In this document: piece by piece, positions 17,366-26,784 of the stretch | How positions within the stretch are numbered: position 1 is the first letter of the stretch | Layout of the letters: every line of letters begins with the position of its first letter | Assembly: GCA_963696645.1 (NCBI GenBank) | Contig: CAVOKY010000009.1 | Location: 310,001 to 374,000 of the forward strand | Length of the DNA: 64,000 nt | From: JAMXLO01 sp963696645 | Lineage (GTDB): Bacteria > Pseudomonadota > Alphaproteobacteria > Acetobacterales > Acetobacteraceae | Direction of reading: 5' to 3' | Notes under the pieces: model-generated | Seen by the model: only the letters and a program-made list of their open reading frames with translations | Told to the model about the DNA's origin: nothing | The model's database searches: none | Position numbers and translations under genes: made by a program

Positions 17366-17418
17366 AAGGGCCCGGGGCTCTGCCCCGGGACCCCGCCAAG
17401 GGCGTCGCCCTTGGAACC
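17366..17418. terminator. Double stem-loop intergenic repeat
   Basis: Two strong hairpins in tandem: CCCGGGGC-TCT-GCCCCGGG at 17371-17389 and CCAAGGGCG-T-CGCCCTTGG at 17396-17414. They lie 17 bases after the propeller stop. This GC-rich two-hairpin arrangement resembles repeats scattered between genes in related genomes (from memory) and can act as a terminator or mRNA end. No U-tract follows, so rho-independent action is uncertain. Confidence 0.6.
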
Positions 17419-17504
17419 ATTTCGTTTGCGCCGCCGGCCTCGATCTGGCGAAGCAGCTTCAATGGAAGTACAAGGCCTGATGGGTTATCGGCGAGAACGT
17501 GGGA

Positions 17505-18119
17505 ATGGCTGACCAAGGTGCGGTGCGACCTGCTACTGCCAACCTGCTGTTGACCTGTCGCCCGGGCAAGACCGGTAATGTCCTGCACTTTGCCTATACA
17601 TTGGAGAATCGCGACACCGTCGATATCTACGCAATGCACGCTCAGCCCAGTATCGATCCGGCAAGTGGCGCAGCGCAGGCGAACGAGCAGGCACTGGTTG
17701 TCATGGTCGACGATCAGGCAGTCGTCACGCTCGGCAAGTTCGCCGCGCCGCTGCCTACCGATCGGCGTGTCGCCGTACCGGTGTTGCCGCTCGCTCGCCG
17801 GCTCGAGCCAGGTGCGAGCCTGGAGGCCCGACTGGAGATCCCATTGCCGCTTGTCGAAAGCAGTCCGTATTTCGCTGATTTGACTTTGCGGCAGCACGAG
17901 GTCATCGACATCAAGTCAGTCGCGTTCACCATCGGCTATTGGTTGGCTGGCGTCGATGGCCTGGCCGCGGTACCGGCCGATTATGCACCCGACTTGTTCG
18001 TCGTGGCCACGCGCAATACACTGCGCAGCGCGCAACGTGTGTCGCAACGCTTCCCGTCAACCGGCCTACAGATCTTCAGGCGCACCGACGCGTTTCCGCG
18101 ATCGTTTCCCGCGCGCTAG
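17505..18119 (+). CDS. Hypothetical protein of the VgrG island
   Basis: 204 residues from ATG 17505 (a GTG two codons earlier, at 17499, is an alternative). I recognise no family. It has no signal peptide or membrane span. The first part reads like an Ig-like beta-sandwich (LLLTCRPGKTGNVLHFAYTLENRDTVDIY, here in outline), and the C-terminus FVVATRNTLRSAQRVSQRF has amphipathic helix character. It sits between the propeller and the DUF4280 gene on the same strand, so it may be an adaptor, chaperone or effector of the island. Confidence 0.65.
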   Translation: MADQGAVRPATANLLLTCRPGKTGNVLHFAYTLENRDTVDIYAMHAQPSIDPASGAAQANEQALVVMVDDQAVVTLGKFAAPLPTDRRVAVPVLPLARRLEPGASLEARLEIPLPLVESSPYFADLTLRQHEVIDIKSVAFTIGYWLAGVDGLAAVPADYAPDLFVVATRNTLRSAQRVSQRFPSTGLQIFRRTDAFPRSFPAR

Positions 18120-18250
18120 GATTTATCATGGCATAGTCCGCGGGCGCGCCAAGGTACCACGGATCGACCATGACACGCAGCGCACATAAATCTTGATCGG
18201 CGCATGTGTCATGTTACTGTTGGGATATGGTAGCTTGAAGGGCGCTCGGT

Positions 18251-18640
18251 ATGCCGTTCCAGGTTGTTAACGGCGCGCAGCTTGCGTGCACATTCGGCAG
18301 CAGCCCATCGAGCCTCACGGTGCTGCCGCTCAAACGAACTGTGATCGCGAATCAGCCGAAGGCTAGCGTGCAGGACTACGTGCCGACGCTCAACATCATG
18401 CCATTCGGCATGTGCATGAGCCCGTCCAATCCGCAGGTGGCAACGGCAACGTCGGCCGCATTGGGCGTACTGACCCCGCAGCCATGCATCCCGGCGACGT
18501 CCTCACCCTGGACACCCGGGGCACTCACGGTGGAGCTCGCGAATCAGGTCGCGCTCGACAACGTCTCCATGTGCAATTGCATGTGGGGCGGTGTGATCTC
18601 GATCACGGATCCTGGGCAGGAAACCACCGAGATTCCCTGA
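18251..18640 (+). CDS. DUF4280 PAAR-like protein
   Basis: 129 residues matching the DUF4280 (PAAR-like) pattern: start MPFQVVNGAQLACTFG, central NIMPFGMCMSPSNP, then PCIPATSSPW and a final cysteine segment MCNCMWGGVISI. PAAR-like proteins cap the VgrG spike tip of type VI and related contractile systems and can carry effectors. The gene lies 82 bases before vgrG, as expected. No effector extension is present, so it would act as a plain tip or adaptor. Confidence 0.82.
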   Translation: MPFQVVNGAQLACTFGSSPSSLTVLPLKRTVIANQPKASVQDYVPTLNIMPFGMCMSPSNPQVATATSAALGVLTPQPCIPATSSPWTPGALTVELANQVALDNVSMCNCMWGGVISITDPGQETTEIP

Positions 18641-18722
18641 CCGGGGTCGCGACGATGGCGTTCGCACGCTTCCAACGGGACCAAGACGAGTCTGCTCAAC
18701 CGACAGGTGAAAGCCCAAACCC

Positions 18723-21530
18723 ATGACCGTGTTTGAACAGAAGACGACGTTGAAGATTTACACGCACCTGGGGTTACAGCAGGAAATGGATGACGAGGGC
18801 CCGCTGCTGCTGGCCCAGGTGCAGGGCATCGAGGGGATTTCAATGCCCTATGCCTACGACGTGGTGATGTACCGACACCTCGAAGACGGCGACCTTGATC
18901 CGAGGACGATGATCAACACGAAAGTGGCGATCTATATGCGGGGAAAGGCAGAAGATTACACTGTCAGGCGAGGTGTATTTCAGACGTTTGAAAAGGATGG
19001 CACGAACAAGCGTACCTTCGACCGAGGGAAGCAGACCGACTTCATGGTCTTCAGGGCACGGATTATTCCTACATTCAAGATGTTGGATTACGAAATAAGG
19101 TATCGTGTGTTCGAGAACATGTCGGTCCTGGATATCATAAAGGAGGTGGTTTGGGGTTTCAGTGTCAACGCAGGCCTATCGTCCTATGTCGTGATGCCCA
19201 AGGATAACGATTCAAAGTTTCCCAAGATACCCTATTGTGTGCAATTCGGCGAAAGCAGCATGAATTTCCTCCATCGCCTGATGGCGGAGTTCAATCTCTG
19301 GTATTACTTCGATCATGGCGACCTGGAGATGCAGGTCCACGAGGACGACGAGGACGATTCGGATGAGTGGTTGATAGCCGGAGAGAGGATGATCCTCGCG
19401 ACCGACCCTGCGTCGCCGATCAATTGCTCGTATCCGGACATGGCAATTGTCTACCGGGGACCGGACGCCAAGGCCATCCCCGACGTTCAACAGATCACGA
19501 CCTTTCAGCGGACCTTCGTTCCGATCCACAAGCGCGTGTACGTGAGCGATTTCAACATGGTGAATCCGACCGATACACCGCGCGGAAACGCACCTGTCAG
19601 CGAGACCTATGACATGCTGCCACCGGTAGGTGATCCGACCGGATTTGAGCGCGAGATCTTTCCGGCACTGGTCACCAATCCCAACAACACCGCCGTCAAC
19701 CCCGAGACCCACGACAGCGTCATGACTGGCCAGGCGGGTGATCGGATGCAGGATGAGGAAGGCAACACCTTCTCGGCGATGGGAGTGAGCAAGAAGGCGA
19801 GTTTGATGGCTGGCCGTAAATTCCGCATTGTCAAGGACGATGCTGAGATTGACATTCTCAGCGTCGGAATACCTAACGGTCCTGAATATCTGATAACCCA
19901 AATTTCATTCGCAGCCTATGAAAATACCTATGGTCATACGGTGGGCTCTGACTTTTGGAATTGGTTGGACACTCCAGTTCGATGGCTCTACAGCATCTTC
20001 TTGCCGCAGAACAAATCGCAGGCGCTTTATTTCGACGCGACGAACGCACTGGCCAGTGGAGGCCTGAGCAACTGGATTCAAAATCAGAATATCGACCCCC
20101 TGACCCACTATCGTGACAACCCATATGATCACAGTTTCGGCGATACTTTTCTCGCTGGCATGGGTACAACCTTGGTCCAGTCCCTCATGCAGGCCTGGCT
20201 CGTCAGCGGTCCGAAGGACATCATTACCGACCACAATGATGCATTTTCCAACGCGTTCATCGCGATTCCCTGGGATGGAGCGAAATACAAGATCGTTCCT
20301 GGTCCGGACGGCACCAAGCCACGTGCCTATGGGCCGCATCTGGCGATCGTCATCGGACAGGAAGGCAAAAAGGACGTCTCACAGGGTGGTAGCACCGACA
20401 TTTATGCCGACGGTCTCGGCCGGGTGCGCGTCCGCTTCCCTTGGCAGCGCGTGGTCCCATCGCGGAACTACATTCCGGGGTTTCCTGAACTCGACGACAC
20501 CGAGACCGACCCGCTGAATTCCGACCGCCGGACGTGCTGGGTGCCGGTTTCCGAGGGCTGGGCCGGCCGTAGCTTTGGCACGCAGTTCCTGCCGCGGATC
20601 GGTCAGGAAGTGATCGTCAGCTTTCTCGATGGCGACCCGGATCGGCCCATCATCACCGGCCGCCGCTACAACGCCGACCGAGGAGCTTCCAACATACCGT
20701 TCCCAGCCGGCCAGGTGGATGCCGAGATCTACGACCTCGACGACTGGGCCAACCCCGTGCCCTCCACCAACTTCCGGTTCAACGGTCTCAAGACCGCCAG
20801 CACACCGAACACCAGCGGCGGCAAGTCGCGCTACCATCTGATGCGCTTCGACGATACGTACAACTGCGAACAATATTTGCTGCGTTCGCAGGGCCGGCTC
20901 GATGTCACAGCCTACGCCCACAGTTTCGAGACCACCTACGGCAACAAGAACGTCAGGGCGGTGAAAGGTACCGACAAGGATGGCACGCCGTTCGGCGGAA
21001 ACATGTACACCACGGTCGACCAGGAGTACGACCTGCACGTCGGCTCAAACCGCTACGAGCAGGTCGACAAGGATTACGAGATCACTGTAAAGGGCAATGT
21101 GCGGGCCGATCTGGAACAGAACCTCACAGCGGTGATAAAGGGCGACGTGAGCATCGGCCTCAATTCGCTGACGATCGAGGCGACGGAGAAGATAACCTTG
21201 AAGGTGGGCCAGAGCTTCATCGTCATTGATCATTGTGCCGTCTACATCAGTGCACCATCGATGATCTACGAGAATTCCGGCGGATCGCCGCAGAGCGCTG
21301 CCGCTGTCACGATGCAGAATGTCGCAGATGCCGCGCTGGCCGAGCCTGGCGACAAATGGAACCAGAGGCTGACGGATTGCAACGTTCACGCAGGCCCCGG
21401 CGGACAGCGCACGACCCACACGGCAACCCCCACGCCGGCGCCGGCATGCGACTCCGTGGTGGATGGCGTCGCCTGTGATTTCCTTACGGGGGGCAACAGT
21501 TCGTCGAACAGCTCGACGCCGAGCTGTTAG
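18723..21530 (+). CDS. vgrG: Type VI secretion spike protein VgrG
   Basis: 935 residues. The N-terminal two-fifths are gp27-like (SVLDIIKEVVWGF, YCVQFGESSMNFLHRLMAEFNLWYYF pattern). The gp5 OB-fold core is DIYADGLGRVRVRFPW with GWAGRSFGTQFLPRIGQEVIVSFLDGDPDRPIITG at about 560-650. A beta-helix needle and a His/Cys/Ser-rich tail follow. Between gp27 and the OB domain there is an unusual insertion (about 390-545) with aromatic segments such as DFWNWLDTPVRWLYSIFLP. No T6SS sheath, baseplate or ClpV genes are in the window, so this is an orphan vgrG. Codon use in the first half is less GC-rich than in the second. Confidence 0.92.
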   Translation: MTVFEQKTTLKIYTHLGLQQEMDDEGPLLLAQVQGIEGISMPYAYDVVMYRHLEDGDLDPRTMINTKVAIYMRGKAEDYTVRRGVFQTFEKDGTNKRTFDRGKQTDFMVFRARIIPTFKMLDYEIRYRVFENMSVLDIIKEVVWGFSVNAGLSSYVVMPKDNDSKFPKIPYCVQFGESSMNFLHRLMAEFNLWYYFDHGDLEMQVHEDDEDDSDEWLIAGERMILATDPASPINCSYPDMAIVYRGPDAKAIPDVQQITTFQRTFVPIHKRVYVSDFNMVNPTDTPRGNAPVSETYDMLPPVGDPTGFEREIFPALVTNPNNTAVNPETHDSVMTGQAGDRMQDEEGNTFSAMGVSKKASLMAGRKFRIVKDDAEIDILSVGIPNGPEYLITQISFAAYENTYGHTVGSDFWNWLDTPVRWLYSIFLPQNKSQALYFDATNALASGGLSNWIQNQNIDPLTHYRDNPYDHSFGDTFLAGMGTTLVQSLMQAWLVSGPKDIITDHNDAFSNAFIAIPWDGAKYKIVPGPDGTKPRAYGPHLAIVIGQEGKKDVSQGGSTDIYADGLGRVRVRFPWQRVVPSRNYIPGFPELDDTETDPLNSDRRTCWVPVSEGWAGRSFGTQFLPRIGQEVIVSFLDGDPDRPIITGRRYNADRGASNIPFPAGQVDAEIYDLDDWANPVPSTNFRFNGLKTASTPNTSGGKSRYHLMRFDDTYNCEQYLLRSQGRLDVTAYAHSFETTYGNKNVRAVKGTDKDGTPFGGNMYTTVDQEYDLHVGSNRYEQVDKDYEITVKGNVRADLEQNLTAVIKGDVSIGLNSLTIEATEKITLKVGQSFIVIDHCAVYISAPSMIYENSGGSPQSAAAVTMQNVADAALAEPGDKWNQRLTDCNVHAGPGGQRTTHTATPTPAPACDSVVDGVACDFLTGGNSSSNSSTPSC

Positions 21531-21568
21531 ATGTTCGACAACCTTGGCGTCGGAGGCACCGTGCAGCC

Positions 21569-22049
21569 ATGAGCCGACAACCCGCCAGAAACATCGGCGC
21601 CGAATTCGAAGTGGCTCCAGATCGATGCACCGGAGGCCGGTTACGCCAGCAGCGTGGTCACCCTGGTCGCGCGCATCGCCAGAACGCCGTCGGGGCGGGC
21701 GATTCTCGAAGGCATCCGCGACAGCGGCGGCATCGTCAAGATCGAGAAACCGGCGCTCACCGATCCCCCGAATGCCACTGTCGGACGGCAGACTTCGGTG
21801 CAGACGCAGGCACCGGGCACGTCGGGGGCGAAACCGGACTGGTATATCGGTTTCGATCCGCAGGACTGGCCGAGCCCGATCGATCCGGACGCACGATCGC
21901 CGGAAGTGGTGCTGTTCGTACTGTTGAGCGAAGCGCTCGCGTGTCTGCGTGCCGGGTCTGCCGCGGAGGCGCAGCGGGTGATCAGCGACCTCCATGCCGT
22001 GGATACGGCGGCGATTGCCCGCTTTCAGGAGGAACGCAACACGAGGTGA
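21569..22049 (+). pseudogene. VgrG-linked protein, degenerate M91 peptidase-like, frameshifted
   Basis: An ATG at 21569 begins MSRQPARNIGAEF, and the matching continuation (KWLQIDAPEAGYASSVVTL) is in the next frame; one surplus base near 21608 separates them. Repaired length is 159 residues. The pattern VARIARTPSGRAILEGIRDSG followed by EVVLFVLLSEALACLRAG resembles effector peptidases of family M91 (NleD/HopH-like). In those, the second segment holds HELxH; here His and Glu are replaced (VLLSE), so zinc protease activity is not expected. Its place just after vgrG supports an effector or immunity-type role. Family assignment is tentative. Confidence 0.5.
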
Positions 22050-22115
22050 CCGGGCAGGCAGGCGCCGCAAATCGGCTGCTTGCGTGCCGGGGGCCTGCCA
22101 GCCTATGGCCAATCC

Positions 22116-22937
22116 ATGGCGCACACACCCCGCTCATCGACAACCTCCGAGGCTGAACTCCGCCGTCTGCTCGACGTGATGGCGGCGCTGCGCGACCCCG
22201 ATCACGGCTGCCCGTGGGACAAGGAGCAGAGCTTCGCCACCATTGCCCCTTACACGATCGAGGAAGCTTACGAGGTAGCCGATGCCATCGCCCGGCGCGA
22301 TCTGGCCGCGCTGCCGGACGAGCTGGGGGATCTGCTGTTCCAGGTCGTCTACCATGCTCGGATGGCCGAGGAAGCCGGTCTGTTCGGCTTCGCCGCGGTG
22401 GCGCGCACGATCGCCGACAAGATGGTCCGCCGTCATCCTCATGTATTCGGCGATGCCGCCATGCGGGATGCGGCAACTCAGACCGCCGCGTGGGAGGCGC
22501 AGAAAAGCGCCGAACGCGTAGCCCGGGCTGAGACCGGAGCGCTGGCGGGGGTTCCTGTCGGCCTCCCTGCCCTCACCTGTGCCGCCAAGCTGACCGCGCG
22601 TGCCGCCCGTGTCGGCTTTGACTGGCCGGATGCCGAAGCCGTGCTGGCCAAATTGGACGAAGAGGTCGCCGAGCTCCGAGCGGAGCTGTCAGGCGCCGAT
22701 CCGGAACGGTTGGCTGATGAGGTGGGGGACCTGCTGTTCGTGCTCGCAAACCTGGCGCGGAAGCTCGATCTGGACCCGGAAACGTGCCTGCGGCAGGCCA
22801 ACCAGAAATTCTCGAATCGGTTCAATAAAATGGAGCAGAATGCTGCTTATGCAGGATATGCTTTGGCTGATATGTCACTCGAGGACATGGAAGCCGAATG
22901 GCAACAAGTCAAGCATGATGAACGATCTACGGGGTAA
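22116..22937 (+). CDS. mazG: Nucleoside triphosphate pyrophosphohydrolase MazG
   Basis: 273 residues with two MazG domains. The first has CPWDKEQ, TIEEAYEV and DELGDLLFQVVYHARM; the second has LDEEVAELRAEL and DEVGDLLFVLANLARK. The E-x-x-E...E-x-x-D helices bind Mg and hydrolyse NTPs to NMP and pyrophosphate, a house-cleaning and ppGpp-linked role. The start at 22116 was chosen because the family begins shortly before the SEAELRRLLDVMAALRDP-type helix. A methyltransferase follows 5 bases later, so the two are co-transcribed. Confidence 0.93.
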   Translation: MAHTPRSSTTSEAELRRLLDVMAALRDPDHGCPWDKEQSFATIAPYTIEEAYEVADAIARRDLAALPDELGDLLFQVVYHARMAEEAGLFGFAAVARTIADKMVRRHPHVFGDAAMRDAATQTAAWEAQKSAERVARAETGALAGVPVGLPALTCAAKLTARAARVGFDWPDAEAVLAKLDEEVAELRAELSGADPERLADEVGDLLFVLANLARKLDLDPETCLRQANQKFSNRFNKMEQNAAYAGYALADMSLEDMEAEWQQVKHDERSTG

Positions 22938-22942
22938 TATTA

Positions 22943-23770
22943 ATGTCCCAGGATAGGTGGCGGGAACTCAACCGGGCGAACTGGGATGAGCGGGTGCCGA
23001 TCCATCTTGCTGCACCAATCTACGATGCCGCCCCGTTGCGGGCTGGCGAAGCCAGGATCAACGCCATCGAGGAGGCTGAGCTTGGACCGGTCCACGGGCT
23101 TCGCCTGCTTCACCTGCAATGCCATTTCGGTCACGATACGCTGATCCTGGCTCAGCACGGCGCCACCGTGGTGGGCCTGGATTTCTCCAGCCCCGCGATC
23201 GCCGCGGCCCGTGCGCTGGCCGACGAACTCGGCCTCACCGAGCGGGCAAGGTTTGTCGAGGCTGATCTCTACGATGCCGTGGCCGCAATCCCGGAGCCTG
23301 CGTCGTTCGATCGGGTGTTTGTCACCTGGGGCGCCATTCCCTGGCTACCCGACATTGCGGGGTGGGCACAGATCGTCGCGCATTTCCTGAAGCCCGGCGG
23401 GTCATTGTACCTGGCGGAAGGCCACCCCGCCGCGCTGGTGCTCGATGACGAGGCAGCCGGGCCGGACGGCAATCCCGGGTTCTTCCTGCCGTATTTCCAC
23501 AGCGAGCCTATGCTGCTCGACGAGACGCGCGACTACGCCGACAGCGCAGCCCGGCTCCGCAACAGCGCCACATGCCAATGGATCCATCCGGTCGGTGCGG
23601 TCGTCACCTCGCTGATCGAGGCAGGCCTCCGGCTAGACTGGCTGCACGAGCACGACGCCGTCACCTGGCGGATGTTCGAGTGCCTGATTGAAGGCCCGGA
23701 CGGCCTGTTCCGATGGCCTGACAAGCCATGGCTGCCGCTCGCGTACTCGCTGCGGGCCACCAGATCGTAG
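22943..23770 (+). CDS. Class I SAM-dependent methyltransferase
   Basis: 275 residues. SAM motif I appears as LLHLQCHFGHDTLILAQHG followed by the acidic VVGLDFS strand; motif IV is VFVTWGAIPWL and the post-motif is FLKPGGSLYLAEG. This subfamily is widespread next to unrelated genes and its acceptor is unknown. It starts 5 bases after the mazG stop. It converges on the epimerase gene with a 33-base gap. Confidence 0.85.
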   Translation: MSQDRWRELNRANWDERVPIHLAAPIYDAAPLRAGEARINAIEEAELGPVHGLRLLHLQCHFGHDTLILAQHGATVVGLDFSSPAIAAARALADELGLTERARFVEADLYDAVAAIPEPASFDRVFVTWGAIPWLPDIAGWAQIVAHFLKPGGSLYLAEGHPAALVLDDEAAGPDGNPGFFLPYFHSEPMLLDETRDYADSAARLRNSATCQWIHPVGAVVTSLIEAGLRLDWLHEHDAVTWRMFECLIEGPDGLFRWPDKPWLPLAYSLRATRS

Positions 23771-23803
23771 GCTGGGACAGTGTCCTGGCCGTCGCCGCCG
23801 GGG

Positions 23804-24670
23804 TCAGCACAGCCTGATCCGCATGGACAAAGTGCGCCGCTCGCCGGGCGGGATCAGCATCAGGCCCGGCTTGTCGCAGAACTCGCCGTCGAAATCGACC
23901 GCACTGGCGGTGCCGTACCACGGCTCGATGCAGAGGAAATCGCCGCCCTCGCGGGACCAGACGCCGAGTTGGCGGAAGCCCTCCCATGCGACCTCGATCG
24001 TCGGCGCTTCAGGCGCGGTGTAGCGCACCGCGCTGCTGGCAGGCTGATCCAGTATCACGGCGTCCGCCGCGAACAGCGCGGGATCGAGCGCCAGGGTCTG
24101 GCCCTGGATCGGGGTTGGCTGCGGGTCGGTCTTCAGCAGTCCATCCGCCAGCCGGCGCACGGGCGCGGTCTCGGCCTGAGCGAACTCCAGCACATGCCGC
24201 GCCTTGTCCACGCCCTCCACCAACGGCCAGATGAAGCCCGGATGCGCTCCCAGCGATGCGGGCAAGACCTCGCGTCCCGGATTGGCCACCGTGAAGCTTG
24301 TCTCCAGCGCATCATCGTCCAGCGTGAAGGCAACCTCGAGCCGGAACGCAAACGGATACACCGCGCGCGTTTCGCCATCTTCGTGCAGCACCAGCCGGCA
24401 CGCGGTGGCTGTACGGTTCAGCCAGGCAAAGCGCTTGTCGCGGGCAAAGCCGTGCTGGGTGAGCCGATACGATCTGCCCTTGTGGCGCAGCGTGTCATCC
24501 TTCAGACGCCCGACGATGGGAAACAGCACGGGCGCATGCCGTGGCCAGATCGGCGCGGCCTGCCACAGCATCTCCTCACCTGCCGCATCACGCAGCGAAC
24601 AGAGTTCCGCGCCATCCGCTTTCACCGAGGCGGAGAGGGTTCCGTTCGACAACACGTGCCGATCCATCAT
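23804..24670 (-). CDS. Aldose 1-epimerase family protein
   Basis: 288 residues with the galactose-mutarotase-like beta-sandwich. Active-site signatures are visible: FPIVGRL, GFARDKRF, the acid/base His in LGAHPGF and the Glu in LCIEPWYG. It would interconvert sugar anomers in the cytoplasm (LacX/YeaD-like branch). No signal peptide is present. It is a single gene between the methyltransferase and a response regulator. Confidence 0.86.
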   Translation of the reverse strand: MMDRHVLSNGTLSASVKADGAELCSLRDAAGEEMLWQAAPIWPRHAPVLFPIVGRLKDDTLRHKGRSYRLTQHGFARDKRFAWLNRTATACRLVLHEDGETRAVYPFAFRLEVAFTLDDDALETSFTVANPGREVLPASLGAHPGFIWPLVEGVDKARHVLEFAQAETAPVRRLADGLLKTDPQPTPIQGQTLALDPALFAADAVILDQPASSAVRYTAPEAPTIEVAWEGFRQLGVWSREGGDFLCIEPWYGTASAVDFDGEFCDKPGLMLIPPGERRTLSMRIRLC

Positions 24671-24764
24671 CGAAGTTCAGCGGTCCATGATCAGACGATG
24701 GAGGATAGCGGCTCCGGCCGCGGCTGACGACTCTGCCGCTGGCGATCCGGCCGATCAGTTCAGA

Positions 24765-25193
24765 TCATGCGTCCAGTTCCGCTCGTACCGCCGCTTCCAG
24801 TTCCCTCATGCGGAACGGCTTGCGCAGGAATCGACGGTCGACCTGTTGCGAGACGAAGTAGCCAGAGATCAGGATGATCTTCAGGTCGCGCTGACGCTGC
24901 GTCGCGATGTCGGCCAGTTCGATTCCAGACATGTCCGGCATGCGGATATCGGAGATGATCATGCGAAGATCCGGTGTGCGCGCCAACAACTCGAGGGCCT
25001 GCGCACCGCCCTCCGCCTGCAACACCCGATAGCCGAAATCTTCGAGGAATTCCGCAACGATGATCCGAACCTCAGGGTCGTCATCCACAATCAACAGCTT
25101 TGCGCGGTTGGCGCATCCGGCTTCGGACGTAGCGACCTGTCTGTCATCGGTCGAGCCGGACACCGTGTCTCCCCAAACCACCGAGTAAGCCAA
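24765..25193 (-). CDS. Single-domain response regulator
   Basis: 142 residues, essentially a lone receiver domain. The acidic pair is in LLIVDDDPEV, the phosphorylated Asp is in MIISDIRMPD, Thr/Ser is in ILISGY and the conserved Lys is in LRKPF. There is no output domain, so it must act by protein contact or in a phosphorelay, as in CheY- or DivK-type proteins. No histidine kinase is next to it. The start is uncertain because about 30 residues precede the domain. Confidence 0.85.
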   Translation of the reverse strand: MAYSVVWGDTVSGSTDDRQVATSEAGCANRAKLLIVDDDPEVRIIVAEFLEDFGYRVLQAEGGAQALELLARTPDLRMIISDIRMPDMSGIELADIATQRQRDLKIILISGYFVSQQVDRRFLRKPFRMRELEAAVRAELDA

Positions 25194-25423
25194 CCCGCCT
25201 CGCTCCGGACCGCAATCGCGTGCCTGTGTCGTTGCGGCCGGCCGGCGTCAATAGCATTGCAGCACGCGCACAGCCCATGCCGATGATGGTTCTCCAACGT
25301 GCCTGTCAATCACAAACGTGCGACCGGGAGAGGTTGTTGCAACCTGGTTGCGGAACTCGACGATGCCGGCGATCCATGCGATGTGTTTTGAATGAAATCC
25401 CAGCCGATGAGAATGGAGCCGTG

Positions 25424-26608
25424 ATGCGATCCGCAGAAAATCGGGGACCCCTCGCCCGTTTCAAGGTCATCGACCTGTCGCGTGTGCGCGCCGGACCGAC
25501 GACCGTGCGGCAGCTCGCCGACTGGGGAGCCGAGGTGATCAAGGTTGAGTCACCTGAAGGCGATGCCGGGATGGGCGGCGAACGCCATGGGCCGGACTTT
25601 CAGAACCTGCATCGCAACAAGCGCAGCATGACGCTCAATCTGAAGTCCCCCGAGGGCGTGGAAATCCTCAAGCGCCTGGTGCGCGATACGGATGTGCTGG
25701 TGGAGAATTACCGGCCCGATGTGAAGTTCCGGCTCGGTATCGACTACGCCACCTTGCGCGCCGTCAATCCGCGTCTGGTCTACGCCAGCATTTCCGGTTT
25801 TGGCCAGGACGGTCCGTATCGTGAGCGTCCTGGCTTTGATCAGATCGCACAAGGCATGGGCGGGCTGATGTCGATCACCGGCCTGCCAGCGCAGGGTCCG
25901 GTGCGCGTTGGGATCCCCGTGGCTGATCTTACAGCCGGCATCTTCTGCGCGATGGGCGTTCTGGTTGCACTACTGGAACGCGAACGATCCGGCGAAGGTC
26001 AGTGGGTGCAGAGCAATCTGCTGGCCGCGCAGATCGCCATGCTGGACTTCCAGGCGGCGCGCTGGCTGATCGGTCATGAGGTGCCGGAGCAGGCTGGCAA
26101 TGACCATCCCACCAGCATCCCGACCGGCGTATTTGCTACCGCCGATGGATACATGAACATCGGCGCCGCGGGCGAGGCAATCTACCGGCGGTTCTGCAAG
26201 GTGATCGATGCACCAGAGCTCGCCAGCGATCCGGATTTCGCCACCAACACGGATCGCTCGAAGAACCGCGGCCGGCTGCACGAGGCGATCGGCGCGATCA
26301 CCCGCAAGCGCACGACCGCAGCGTGGATCGAACTGCTGAATGAGGCGGGCGTGCCGTGTGGCCCCATTTACAAGATGAACGAGGTGTTCGCCGATCCTCA
26401 GGTGCGGCACCTGAACATCACGCGGCACGTGCAGCATCCAACGCTGGGCGACGTGGAAGTTGTGGGCCAGGCTGTTGAACTCTCGCGCACGCCGTGGAGT
26501 GTGCGGACCGCAACGCCGGAGCCGGGCGAACACACCGACGAAGTGCTCCGCGAACTGGGCTATGACGATGCGGCGATTGCGCGGTTGCGCGAACATAAGG
26601 TGGTGTAG
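25424..26608 (+). CDS. CaiB/BaiF family CoA transferase
   Basis: 394 residues of a family III CoA transferase: KVIDLSRVRAGPTTVRQLADWGAEVIKVE at the start, NKRSMTLNLKSPEG, the Asp-containing ENYRPDVKFRLGIDY and a C-terminal ITRKRTTAAWIELL domain. These enzymes move CoA between acyl-CoAs through an aspartyl thioester. A GGAG sequence sits upstream of ATG 25424. The 230 bases between it and the divergent response regulator hold no gene and should contain both promoters. Confidence 0.9.
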   Translation: MRSAENRGPLARFKVIDLSRVRAGPTTVRQLADWGAEVIKVESPEGDAGMGGERHGPDFQNLHRNKRSMTLNLKSPEGVEILKRLVRDTDVLVENYRPDVKFRLGIDYATLRAVNPRLVYASISGFGQDGPYRERPGFDQIAQGMGGLMSITGLPAQGPVRVGIPVADLTAGIFCAMGVLVALLERERSGEGQWVQSNLLAAQIAMLDFQAARWLIGHEVPEQAGNDHPTSIPTGVFATADGYMNIGAAGEAIYRRFCKVIDAPELASDPDFATNTDRSKNRGRLHEAIGAITRKRTTAAWIELLNEAGVPCGPIYKMNEVFADPQVRHLNITRHVQHPTLGDVEVVGQAVELSRTPWSVRTATPEPGEHTDEVLRELGYDDAAIARLREHKVV

Positions 26609-26784
26609 CGTCCTCCGATGCGCATATCAGCCGTTGAAGGTATTGACCCTCTTATTTGCATTCCCCGTCATGCTCACGAAGGTCATAAACCACGGCTTTT
26701 CGTTGCGCCGATCGCGTGACGCGGTACCTACCGTCGATGAAATCTGCGCAGCCGATGTCCACGGGACCGACTGGCGCGCAAAGC

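Noticed and set aside
13315..22100. Second dif-like copy that would bound an Xer-integrated island
   Set aside because: No other 11-6-11 site with TTATGTTA/CATAA arms was seen by eye in the window.
23771..23803. GGACA-G-TGTCC palindrome between convergent genes
   Set aside because: Only five base pairs with a one-base centre; too weak for a terminator call.
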